Source: Falciphora oryzae
Lineage: Eukaryota; Ascomycota; Sordariomycetes; Magnaporthales; Magnaporthaceae
Reading direction: 5' to 3'
Length of the DNA: 64,000 nt
Assembly (NCBI GenBank): GCA_000733355.1
Contig: JNVV01000003.1
Location: 1,444,505-1,508,504, forward strand
Positions 33,503 through 43,865 of the stretch are shown here, in pieces. The position numbers and the translations under genes were made by a program. Positions within the stretch are counted from its first letter, which is position 1; each line of letters opens with the position of its first letter. The notes under the pieces were generated by a model that did not search any database, was not told the DNA's origin, and saw only the letters and a program-made list of their open reading frames with translations.

Positions 33503-35683
33503 CTAGTGGCGACCCTTGCGGCCCACGCTCTCGACGCGGACACCGAGCTTCTCCATCTTCACCCCGTCGATGACGCCGCGGCCATCGAAGACGAGCTTGG
33601 GCTGGCGCATGGACCCGGCGACGCGCGCCCAGTCGAGCTGGCCCTTGGGCTTGTAGGCGCGCGCCGTCGCGTTGTACTTGTGCTCCGGCACCCTGCAGTC
33701 CGGGCAGTCGGCCACGCACGCCGGCGCCGTCGCGTAGCGCCGCAGAGGGTCCTCCTCGGCCCCGTCGCTCTTCGCGGCCAGGTGCCGGTGCAGGGCGAGG
33801 AGCTCCAGCTCGGCAGGCGCGGCCCTGAGGGGGCGCGGGTCGGCGGGACCCTCGGGGTCGTTGGCGACGGCCGCCGTCTTGCGGCCGGCGGGGACCTTGG
33901 CGTGGTGCAGGACCTCGTGGGGCTTCTTGGTGTTGCGGAACTCGTCAAAGTCGGTGACGATGAGGACCGCGTTGGCGGCGGCGCAGGCCTCGAGCGGGTC
34001 CGCGTGGACGACGAGGGGGCCACCGTCCTGCTTGAGCACCGCGGCGGGCCTGCACAGCTGCTTGATCTCCTCGGTCACGACGGCCGGGTTGCAGCACGGG
34101 TCGTAGACGGCGATCTCGGCGGGACCCTCGGCGAGCAGGGTGCGGATGATCTCGAGGGCGGGCGACTCGCGCGTGTCGTTTGTGTTCTTCTTGAAGGCGT
34201 AGCCCAGCACCGCGATCTTCCGGCCCGAGAGCGTGTTGTGCAGCGCCGCGATGACGCGGGCCGAGAAGCGGTCGCGCGCGTACTCGTTCATCCTGACGAC
34301 CTGCTCCCAGTAGTCGGCGACCTCGGGCAGGCCCTTGGCCCGGGCGATGTAGGCAAGCGAGAGCACGTCCTTCTTGAAGCAGGACCCGCCGAAGCCGATG
34401 CCGGCGCTGAGGAACCTGCTGCCGATGCGCGGGTCGATGCCCACCGAGGCGGCAACCTCGTCCACGTCAGCGCCCGTGGCCTCGCACACGGCCGCGATGG
34501 AGTTGATGCTGCTGACGCGCTGCGCCAGCATCGAGTTGGCCACCAGCTTGGCCAGCTCTGACGACCAGACGTTGGTGCACAGGATGCGCGCCGGCTCGAC
34601 CCACGCGGCGTAGACCGAGGCCAACGCCGCCGCCGCCCGCCTGCCCGAGGGCGTCTCGGCCGAGCCGATCAGGACGCGGTCCGGGTAGATGAGGTCGTCG
34701 ACCGCGGTTCCGGCGGCGAGGAACTCGGGGTTCGACAGGATCTCGAACTTGGCGCCCTTGCGGTGGAGCCCCATGGTCTCCTTGAGCATGTCGGCGGTGC
34801 CGCACGGCACGGTGGACTTCTCGACGATAATGGCGCCGGGGCGCGCGTACTTGGCAACCATTTCTGTGCAGGCCAGGAACGCGGCCATGTTGGTGGCGCG
34901 GTGGGCGCCGTTGCCCTGTGTCTTGGTGGGCGTGTTGACGGCGATGAGGACAATGTCTGCCGTGGCGATGGACTCAGCTATCTCTGTGCTAAAGAACAGG
35001 TTGGGCTTGCGGGCGGGAAGAGTGATTCTGGTCTTGAGCTCGCCTCCAGCGGCGGTGGCGACGCCAGAGGATCCGGTCGGCAGATTGTCAAATGAACACT
35101 CGCGGGAGCCATCGCGAGCTAGTCGGACAATCTCGGCCAGTCCCGGTTCATAGATGGGCGGGTGAGCCGAATTCCAGCGGCGGATGCGCGTCTCGTCGCG
35201 GTCGACGACAGTGACGCGGATGTTGGGGTTCTGCGAGGCGATCACGGCAGCCGTAGGTCCACCTATCAAGGTTCTATAGTGAGTAAAGAGTGTCTGATAT
35301 GCGGAAAGGAAAAGAGGGTGATGGCTGGGAAGAGGGCAAAGGTGAGGTACGGGTCATGGACCAGGTTGTATTGTTCAAATAGGCATGATATATAGAGATG
35401 GTAATCAAGGGAACGTCGTCGCAGCGCATCACTTACCAACGTAGCCTGCACCAACACAGCAGATATGACGAACCACGATCGGCTCAGTGGAGTCATCATT
35501 GGTGACATCTTGGCCGCTTGCGCGGCCGGAGAGAGTGGCTGGCTCGACATCATGGTTGCCACTGTCGCGAAAAGGCTGAAGCGCAGGGCTGAAGGAAAGA
35601 CTGCCTCCCGGAGTGGTCGGCGCGGTTGACGCATCGCCAAGAGCGCTGTCGTCGGAGGCGCCCGCCGACCCGCGATACTCCAT
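33503..35683 (-). CDS. UDP-glucose 6-dehydrogenase
   Basis: Two exons on the minus strand, 35683..35437 and 35262..33503, sum to 2007 nt (668 aa). The intron (174 bp, GT-AG) splits the first Gly of the NAD-binding loop (ICCVGAGYVGGPTAAVIA). Other landmarks are VVDRDETRIRRWN, IVEKSTVPCGTA, the catalytic Cys377 in GFGGSCFKKDVLSLAY, and LGYAFKKNTNDTRESPAL. The enzyme oxidises UDP-glucose to UDP-glucuronate with two NAD. The protein is about 100-200 residues longer than bacterial or animal enzymes: an N-terminal Ser/Pro-rich extension of about 70 residues, and an insertion in the C-terminal domain between ILIVTDFDEFRN and QPKLVFDGRGVID carrying the cysteines CVADCPDC. A GT4 glycosyltransferase diverges from it 3 kb upstream. 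Family secure. Confidence 0.96.
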
Positions 35684-38147
35684 GATACTTGATGCGTGAA
35701 GCGATGATAGATCCTGTGGGAAAGCGATTCTAAGGTTAGGATAACGCGCGTGGCTTTGGATGGAAAGCTATTGATGGCAGGTATCTGATTTGGATGGGGG
35801 ACGAGGAGGATTGCAAAAAAAGAAAGAAAATGGGTGCAGAGTCGATTGGGAAAGTGGTGACTCAAGTCGGTATTCGGTGATGGAGCGACACGAGGTTGTC
35901 CTGGTGCTCCGGGGGGATAGAGGTGAAAGGAACAATATCTAAAGTGTTGTATGTGCGTGGGTGGTTTGGAGGGGAGCAGGGTGGCATGGCATACTCGGAA
36001 GGAAGTGTCAAGCGACAGAGGGGTGACAGATGGCAAACTGAGAGGCAAGTCAAGTTTGTCCAGTGTCTGGCCCAAGCTCGGAGAGGATGTCTGCAAGCTC
36101 TCTTGCGACCCGGCTCGGTGGTAGGCGGCCACGCGGACTGCCGCCCACTCGCAAGGTGGACGGCTGGGTGACCTTGGCTCGCACATCCTGCTGCTCGCCT
36201 CCTGATCGTCCTTGTCCCTGGGCGTCAAGGACGTAGGATGGGACGACGGGAGCCGTTACCCCTGAGCAGAGAGAGCACGAGATATACCGGCACGCACGCT
36301 TGCTGAGAAGGCGGGAGCCGGTCAGATGTTGGACAAGGAGCAAACGGGGCCAGGCGAGGACCGCAAGAGACAGGCGAGGCTCACGGCCAGGCTTGCATAG
36401 TACAACCTATATGCTTGCACGAGATAAGATCCCGGGCGCCACCACTGCGTGCCACTAGCTCGACTCGTCTGATTGTCACGAGTGCCGGGGCGCAGTCACG
36501 TCGGGCGAGCAAGAGCGACGACGACGACGACGGCAACGTGGCCAGTAACACGAGCCCGCCGGTCAGAAAGATAACAAGAAGATATAATCGAGAGTAGAAG
36601 AGGCAAGCACCAGAGGGATGCTGCGGGATGTGGTTGTGCGAACTGGGGATGTGTTCAAGGCATCCGCTTTGTGTTGCCAGCGGTAAACAAGGGGGAGATC
36701 GTCCGGGAGCGGGAGGGGACAGCCATAGCATGCGGTGGGAATAAGAGAACAAGCCGCGCGCCGCAAAAGCCAGACCGAGGGAGCGGGACGAGGCAGATAA
36801 AAACAGCTCAGCACCCGCACCCGCTTGGGCGCGCGGCCTGTGGTATGGCGACTGGTGCCAGGCACCTCTCTGGGGCGAACCGATGGCCAGAGAAGTGGGA
36901 TGCCTTGTACGTCCCCGCTAGCTCGATGTGAATCCCGAGTCACCCTTGTGTTCCACATACTGGTATTGGGCATTGGACATGCTTGGCGGCAACCACACAA
37001 GGCACGGTAGGTGACCGGGTTACGCGAGGGGCGCATGCTTGCAGAAGGCTAAGGGGGCAGGTCCCTTCCGAATATGGGTGGGCTCAGCACAGCGCACATG
37101 GTGAATCCATCCACTTACACCACCTGCACAACACACCATCTTCCAAAAACATGCCGACAAGTGCTTCAATGCGCTTCAGTGACGTTACTGGTACAAAAGG
37201 GAGAGACTGGAAAGAAAAACAAGGCTTCGGCACAAACTTTTAGCTGCGTTCATGCCGAGAAACCTGACAGCTGACGACGTTCCCTGAACGGGCAAGGATC
37301 TGAGAGACACTAGGTCGGTGGCTTTCCCTAGCCCGAGCTGAACTGGAGGCAGCAAGGACGAATAGGAATGATAATCGATCGGGGGGGGGGGCACGGCGTC
37401 CCCGCGAGCGTTCCTTGTGTTCCCACAACACGCATGAGCACCGGCAGCGACAACCCAGTACCGTGATGGGAGACGGGAACCGATTTCATGGAGGTGGGAT
37501 AAGGAAGCCAGATGGATGCCTACCAACAGCACGGTTCCAATGGGATCGCGCTGCTGTCGCACACTCCTGACATGGACCAATCAGAGAGCCGGCTGTTGTC
37601 GAGCAGCAGCACATGGCAATGTGGCAAGGTCGCATGTGGTCCGGCCCCATCCAGGAGAAGACGGGAGGGAGCCATTGCGGGCTCGCTTGGAGGTCAGTGA
37701 TATTCTAAGCCAGGCTGGAGACCCAGCCATCCGGAAGGGGGGCGCGTGGATGGAGGTCTCGGACAGTTGTTGATAACGAGGGGATTAAAAATGAGTGAGA
37801 GGAGTTGGTGAGCATTTTCAGATTGGGGTCTACAAGTGGGGCCCCTCAAAGAGTATGGGGCCCCAGGGACGCATCGCGGACCAATCATCGCGCCCTCGTG
37901 GGTTATTCCTTTGATGTCGACATCCCAGCGCTCTTGAAGCTCCAACTGCCATCCACGGACGGATACCAATAGTATCAACACACCGACCGGTTTTTAGTTG
38001 GTGTCGCTAGTCAGCGGCTCTGATCGCAGCTGCTACTCTGTGGTTTTCATGCTGTCGCCACTCTGCGTTTCTGCTGACCCCGCTCGTCGGGCGCGTGCTT
38101 GGGCAGCAGGATCCGAGTGTCTTGCCTCGCTCGTTCAGCTTCTGCCT
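35684..38147. promoter_or_regulatory. UGDH upstream region (left part of divergent intergenic)
   Basis: 2.46 kb of apparently non-coding sequence upstream of UDP-glucose dehydrogenase, with a G12 run at 37381-37392 and a short GAC repeat at 36515-36531. I see no gene. It ends at the assembly gap, so a small gene or part of the promoter may be missing. Confidence 0.4.
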
Positions 38148-38327
38148 NNNNNNNNNNNNNNNNNNNNNNNNNNNNNNNNNNNNNNNNNNNNNNNNNNNNN
38201 NNNNNNNNNNNNNNNNNNNNNNNNNNNNNNNNNNNNNNNNNNNNNNNNNNNNNNNNNNNNNNNNNNNNNNNNNNNNNNNNNNNNNNNNNNNNNNNNNNNN
38301 NNNNNNNNNNNNNNNNNNNNNNNNNNN
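38148..38327. other. Assembly gap (180 N)
   Basis: A run of undetermined bases. The flanks share no obvious repeat by eye. Any open frame spanning it is meaningless. Confidence 0.99.
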
Positions 38328-38692
38328 GGGACAGGTAGATGAAGGGGAAACATAGATAAGAGTAACTTCGAACAATCACCCTAACCGCCCATACCCGGTG
38401 CTGTGGCTGAGGAAGAGGGGCTCTTCCCGCAGGGGCTACCTGGAACCTGGAACCAGAAAAGGATTCATGTTTATTCTGGGTCAGGCTCACGAACCATGTG
38501 CAAAAAGCTTTCTACCTGCAGCGAGGCATGTGGCCGTGGCGTCCTAGTCCGTTAATTGTAGATTCACCGCAAACGCTCATATCTCGCCCAACGCGCGGCG
38601 CGACTCTAGGATTACTCGAAAGCCAGGCAACTCGTTGGTCTGGTGTAAATCCCACGCAGAACGATCTTGATATTGGCACCACGGATATCGCC
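38328..38692. promoter_or_regulatory. Proximal upstream region of the GT4 gene
   Basis: 365 bp between the gap and the chosen ATG. The glycosyltransferase frame stays open upstream and includes another ATG at 38528, but homology starts only after 38693. Confidence 0.4.
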
Positions 38693-40219
38693 ATGGATAT
38701 CTCACGGTTTCCCGAAAGTCTGCGCGACAAGCGCATCCTGCTCTGCACAGAGAGCTTCGGCCCCGTGAACGGCGTATCGCGGACAACGCTGATGCTTGTC
38801 AACCACCTCAGGGAAAATGGCGTCGACGTGAGTGTGGTGGCACCACATAACCACACCAAGCAGAACGCTTTTGTTCCGATTGTTCCGTCACAGCAGCGAG
38901 CATCACCCTCTGATAGACTACCTTCATCTCGCGGCCCTTCGTCGCCCCAGGGCCGGCGAAACACCGAAGTCAGAGTCAAGGGGTACCCCCTTCCCTACAA
39001 CCCCGAGCTCTCCGTGGTTTACCCCGTGCGTCTCTCGACGCTATACGCGCAGACCTGTGCGGATGGCAGGCCGCCGGATCTCGTCTACCTGGCGTCGCCA
39101 GCAAGCCTGGGCTTCCAGGTGATGCTGCAAATGAGGCAGAAGTCGGTCAGCAGGCAGGTGCCCATCATCGCCAACTTTCAAACAGCGCTGGGAGATTATT
39201 GCGCCATCCTGCTCCCGGGTCCGCTCGGCAGGCTGGCCGCGGCCGTGTTCGCGGCCGTCGAGGGGTTTCTGTACCGCCACGCCTCAGTCAAGGCCGTCTT
39301 CTACCCGTCGTCATACGTCCGCCGCTATCTCGACGGCCGGGCGGCTGTCGGCCCTTCCGACAAGCTGCACCTGCTCCAGCGGGGGGTGGACACGGAGCTC
39401 TTCAGCCCCGCCAAGCACAGCGACGACCTGCGCCGGCGGCTGGCGCCCAACGGCGAGGCCATCGTGCTGTGCGTCACGCGGATCGCGGGCGAGAAGGGCC
39501 TGGACTTCCTGGCCTCGGTCGCCGCGGAGCTCGACGCGCGGGGGCGGGACGGCGTGCCGTTCGTCCTGCACATCGTCGGTGGGAACCGCAGCCGCGACAT
39601 CTTCGAGGGCGTCCGCGCGTCGTTCCCGCCGCGGCTCCTCGAAAAGGGCCGGGTCGTGTTCGCGGGGTTCCAGACGGGCGAGGAGCTGGCGCGCAGCTAC
39701 GCGACGGCCGACGTCTTTGCGCACTGCTCCGTGACCGAGACGTTCGGGCTCGTGGTGCTCGAGTCCATGGCCAGCGGGGTGCCCGTCGTCGCCAGGGACG
39801 AGGGCGGGCCCAGCGACGTGGTGCGGCACGGCGAGACCGGGTTCCTGGTCCCGCCCGCCGACGTGCGGGGGTTTGTGGACAAGGTCGTCCTGCTCGCGCG
39901 GGACGGCGAGGGGAGGCGCCGGTTCTCGGAGGCGGCGAGGTGGCAGGCGTGCGACGCAACCTGGGACAGGATCAACAATGCTGTCGCGTGGAAGATGGCC
40001 GAGGCGATCGAAAAGAAGAGGATAGAGCTCGAGGCGGCGACGGGTTGTTCCGGGGCCAGCCGCCTCCTAAGCTCGTGGCTTGACTACCTCGGCGACAAGG
40101 CCCGGTATCCAAGGCTGGCCGTCGCCATGGGCCTCATATTTGCCATATGGGCGGTTGTCGGGTTCTATCTGGCCTTCATAATAGTGACCTTGTGGGCCAG
40201 GTCACAACTCAGGTTGTAA
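38693..40219 (+). CDS. GT4-family glycosyltransferase, membrane-anchored (SQD2-like)
   Basis: Single-exon gene of 508 residues from the ATG at 38693. The N domain starts with RILLCTESFGPVNGVSRTTL, the glycine-rich acceptor-side motif of GT4 enzymes. The C domain has VLCVTRIAGEKGLDFLASVA and the E-x7-E motif in TETFGLVVLESMASGVPVVA followed by RDEGGPSDVV, which bind the nucleotide sugar. The last 40 residues form a hydrophobic anchor (VAMGLIFAIWAVVGFYLAFI). The overall pattern matches sulfoquinovosyl-diacylglycerol synthase and alpha-mannosyltransferase-like fungal proteins. Fungi generally lack sulfolipid, so the donor may be another UDP-sugar. Divergence from the UDP-glucuronate-making gene makes a glucuronosyltransferase, for example on a lipid, an attractive inference, not proven. 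An earlier in-frame ATG (38528) would add 55 atypical residues. Confidence 0.85.
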   Translation: MDISRFPESLRDKRILLCTESFGPVNGVSRTTLMLVNHLRENGVDVSVVAPHNHTKQNAFVPIVPSQQRASPSDRLPSSRGPSSPQGRRNTEVRVKGYPLPYNPELSVVYPVRLSTLYAQTCADGRPPDLVYLASPASLGFQVMLQMRQKSVSRQVPIIANFQTALGDYCAILLPGPLGRLAAAVFAAVEGFLYRHASVKAVFYPSSYVRRYLDGRAAVGPSDKLHLLQRGVDTELFSPAKHSDDLRRRLAPNGEAIVLCVTRIAGEKGLDFLASVAAELDARGRDGVPFVLHIVGGNRSRDIFEGVRASFPPRLLEKGRVVFAGFQTGEELARSYATADVFAHCSVTETFGLVVLESMASGVPVVARDEGGPSDVVRHGETGFLVPPADVRGFVDKVVLLARDGEGRRRFSEAARWQACDATWDRINNAVAWKMAEAIEKKRIELEAATGCSGASRLLSSWLDYLGDKARYPRLAVAMGLIFAIWAVVGFYLAFIIVTLWARSQLRL

Positions 40220-42769
40220 GACTAAGCGCCGGCGTGGTTTGAGACGACCCCGTGCGCGCCAGCGCGGGCGGCAAATGTGCTAGGGGAGAGTGCAGTGGTC
40301 GGCACGTGCATGGTTATTCCCGACGGATGGCGAGTCTGATGCATGTGATTCTTTTACAGTAAACAGTTTGGCGTCGATGGAAGCTATCTTTTTGCCAGCA
40401 ATGGCTGTGGTCCGCTTCTAGATCAGGCGGCATTGCAAAACTGGGCAGAGGTATCCCATGACGACGGAGGCAGTTACAAGGAATGACAGCAGTCGCTAGG
40501 AATGCAACGATGCAGCCGTGGAGAGCTGCACTCGCAGGGCCCTGATGTGTTGACATGAACGGTGGCCGTCGAGAAGCCGTGAACAAAAATAAACCTACAC
40601 GCTGTCCCATTCTGGCCTGGCGTCGGGATCGGGAGAGTGGGCGGCTTCGGTGTGTCGTCACCTGGCGCGATTAGGCCAGCGGCTATTCAGGGGTAACCCC
40701 GGGCAGGGAGGGACAGGTTGGCGACGGCAATCGCTTTCTTAGCATTGCTGCCAGACCAGCTGGCAGCGCGGACTCGACCACCCATCCCATCAGTTAAAAG
40801 GGCCCTCTCGACGGAGGGAGGGAAGGAAAATGTTCTGATCACAAGCACGATCAGAGTGTGTCGATGGTGGCCAATTCGAACCAACCTATGGATTTTTCAT
40901 GGCATTATTGGCCTCGCGATGCTCGACAACCATTGGCCCAGAATGCTCGTCTGAATGGTGTCAAACAATGACGGCAAGCCCCTGCACTTGGCGATTGAGA
41001 GGTTGTCGATGGCCGCAAAAAGTTTGCGTGCGAGGCCCAAAAGCCAATCGCGGGCGCAGGTGAGGGCGGGGAGGGAGCAGCAAGCGTCACGTGGCGCCAC
41101 CGTTGCCCCTTGACGCGCTCGCCCTTGGGCTGGGGCGAGATGGTTTCAAAAGTGCCCGGGGCCCGACCCGAGTGTGGGTGATTAAAATTGATCCGGTCAC
41201 GTTCTTCTTCTTGTCCTTCATCTGCTACTTCTTTTTCTTGACAAGCGATGGAGGTAACGCCCCGGATAGAAAATGTTTTCAAGCCCTCAAAGGGCTGGCT
41301 ATAATGGCGGTCGTACCCGCTCATCAGGATCCAGCACATTGTGCACTTTTCCCTGCAGCTGCCCCGTCCCTCCATCTGGCATGGTGGCTTGGGCGAGATC
41401 GTGGACGGAGGCGGTGACGTGGTGTGGTGGCCAGTTTCCCAGGGTCACCCTTGATCTGCCATGTGCCTGCATGAAGGCTCCCGTCTGCGACCCCCGGCAG
41501 GCCAGCAAGCCCCTGGCGCCGTCAAACGGAGCGCCCGCCAATCACGGGCCACTGTCGCACGGGCTTTGCCTTCTGGTCCCTGCGAGTTTCTGGCCCAGTT
41601 TGGCGAAACCTCAGACTGCCTTCAGACTTGGTTTGTTCCATGATGCAGGTGATCCGACGACTCCCTGCTTGGCCCGACGAATGCTGGATCCGGATTGAGG
41701 TTGCCCACATGGCAGCGGCTCTGGATGTATGTATGTAGGAACGGCTACCGTGTGATTGCTTGCTAGCTGATGCCCGCTGCCCCTGCTGTGCTGGCTGTGT
41801 TGAAGGCGCAGCCCCTTATCCCGTCCCATCCAGAGTACTGTGCCCAGCCCTCCCCTCGAGAAGGATAGCCCGGCAGCGGGCGGTACTACGCACAGAGTAG
41901 ATGAGTGCGACCTCGTATTGCTGCGCTCACCGGCAGTGGCATGCAACGGCCTGCTGTAGAGCCCACGTTGAGCACCGTGCCTGCTGCGGCTAGACGGGGC
42001 CAGCTCTGTGTTGCCGGGCGTTGCTCGGATTTTGCAGAGCCTCCACCTCAAAGCGGGCAGCGCAGGCGTCCGTCAACCACCTCGGCCCCTGCCCTGGGCT
42101 AAAATGGGCGGCGCTTGCCCAATCAGCAGCGCCCCTGGCCTCCTGCATTTGCAATCGGTGTTCCCCAACCCAACGAACCCGCGTGAGGACAGGCCCTGCA
42201 CGCTTCCCTACCCCTATCAGGTCATCTTTGGCAGGCCTGCGACGACAGTCAGGTCCCCATCGGCCGGTCAGGCCTCGCTCTCCTCCTCCTGCCCACCCCG
42301 TCGCAGCACCAGCACGACCAGGTTGCTTGTCCATCCCAAGCCGGCTTCTGGTGGGCTGTTTCTCCATCCGTTCCACTCTGTTTTATCCCATTTGCTGTCG
42401 CCTGCCCAGCCGCAATTTTTCCGCATCTCGCTTCCGCTTCAAGCCACTCCTCTTTTCATAACATCCCTAATTCTTCCACGGCAACACGCTCGCGAGTGGC
42501 GCCTTATCACCCTCTGCTCCTCCCCAATAGACCACGGGCAGGTCCCATTTTCACTTCTCGACCATCGACGGACCGGCTTTCCTGATCGTGTAACAACATC
42601 TGCTCTCGACACTCCTTTCTTTCGTTCTACTTTTTCTGTTTTTCCTCTCCTCCGTAGAGGGCAGACGGCGCCTTCGTTTCAGCGAAATTGACGCCCGTCC
42701 CAACCCGCCCTCGATTTCCCACCAACCTCGCCGTCGACCGGCCGTAATACCTCCCGACCCGACGACACC
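40220..42769. other. Intergenic region upstream of the secreted protein
   Basis: 2.55 kb with no supported gene. The last 400 bp are strongly CT-rich, suggesting a long pyrimidine-rich promoter or leader for the downstream gene. Confidence 0.4.
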
Positions 42770-43865
42770 ATGTTCTGGCGAACAGTCCTCCCGGCGGGCC
42801 TCCTCTTCGCCCAGGCGCACGCCGCACTCGAGGCGATGGAGGTGGACGACCTGATGGGAACGAACTCGGGAGTGCTGGAGAAGAGGCAGGAGCTTTTCCC
42901 AGGGCAAGACGGTGACATTCCCGCAACCATCATCACCAAGAGGCAATCGGCGGGGGTCGCCCTGAACCGCGACGGCACCATCAACATGACGGCGTGGGAC
43001 GAGACGGCGAACAAGGCCTGCAGGGAGGCCCTGAGCAAGCTCCCCGAGTCGACGAACCCGTCGGGCACCTGCGTCTGCTACAACCTGCCCGCTCTCAACA
43101 ACGTCACGGGCGCCTTCGAGGCCGACCTGAGGCTATACCAGCTGACGGCTCCGACCGGAGACTTCGCCGGCATCCCGCAGCAGAACATCCAGGTCGGCCT
43201 GCAGTACAACGGCGCCTCCGTGTCGCCCATCTCCCCGGCCGCGGCCGCCAGCATGAGGATCTCGGCGAGGCAAGATGCGGGCGGGAACGGAAACAACCTG
43301 CGGATTCTTCAGTCCTACATGTTTGTCGGCCAGATCGACAAGGAAAGGATGACGCCCGCAATGAACATGTAAGGAGCCTCTCGTCATTATCATTTACCCA
43401 ACGACGGGGCAATCCCTACTCCGCGTGTGGATTGGCTGTCGCATTTCACGTCTGTCACTGATGCTAACAAGGGAACTAAACAGGGCCACGCTCGAAGCGC
43501 TTGTCATGCCGACCGTCACCCTGTCAGCCATCAACCCGACAGGCCAGACCGTGACTACCAACGTATCATCCAACGAGGCTGCCTTCGTTGCCGGCGTCTT
43601 CTCCGACTCGATCGTCATGTCCGAGTTCTCGGTGGCCAACATGGCCGTCGAGGAGTCGCTCCGGCAGCTGGCCAACAGCACGGTGCCCTTCGTGCTCCCT
43701 GGCGTCCAGCTGATGATCTTCCCCTTTGGTCTCATAGTCTGCAGCATTTGGCTTGTCGGTTTCGTTGGAGCCGTCGGCTACGGCACCATCGAGCGCATGG
43801 GATTCCGCGACCAGTACAGGCGACGCATCGCTCTCCAGGGCAAGGGTGTTATGGCCAGGATATAA
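42770..43865 (+). CDS. Secreted/type I membrane protein, conserved fungal hypothetical
   Basis: Two exons, join(42770..43368, 43484..43865), total 981 nt (326 aa); the intron is GT-AG with a GCTAAC branch site at 43463-43468. A signal peptide (TVLPAGLLFAQAHA) is followed by dibasic sites LEKRQ and ITKRQ that fit Kex2 processing. The lumenal part has two Cys (GTCVCYN), several N-x-S/T sites (NMTAW, NNVTG, NVSSN, ANSTV) and no known domain. Near the C terminus LMIFPFGLIVCSIWLVGFVG is a membrane helix followed by a basic cytosolic tail (GFRDQYRRRI). Likely a cell-surface or secretory-pathway glycoprotein; function unknown. Confidence 0.82.

Noticed and set aside
33479..34561. 360-codon plus-strand frame across UGDH
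   Set aside because: Antisense to UDP-glucose dehydrogenase, whose catalytic motifs are all in place.
38007..38490. Open frames spanning the N run
   Set aside because: They exist only because N codons are not counted as stops.
39199..40083. 294-codon plus-strand frame in the GT4 gene
   Set aside because: Alternate-frame shadow with extreme Arg/Gly/Pro content; the GT4 frame has all family motifs.
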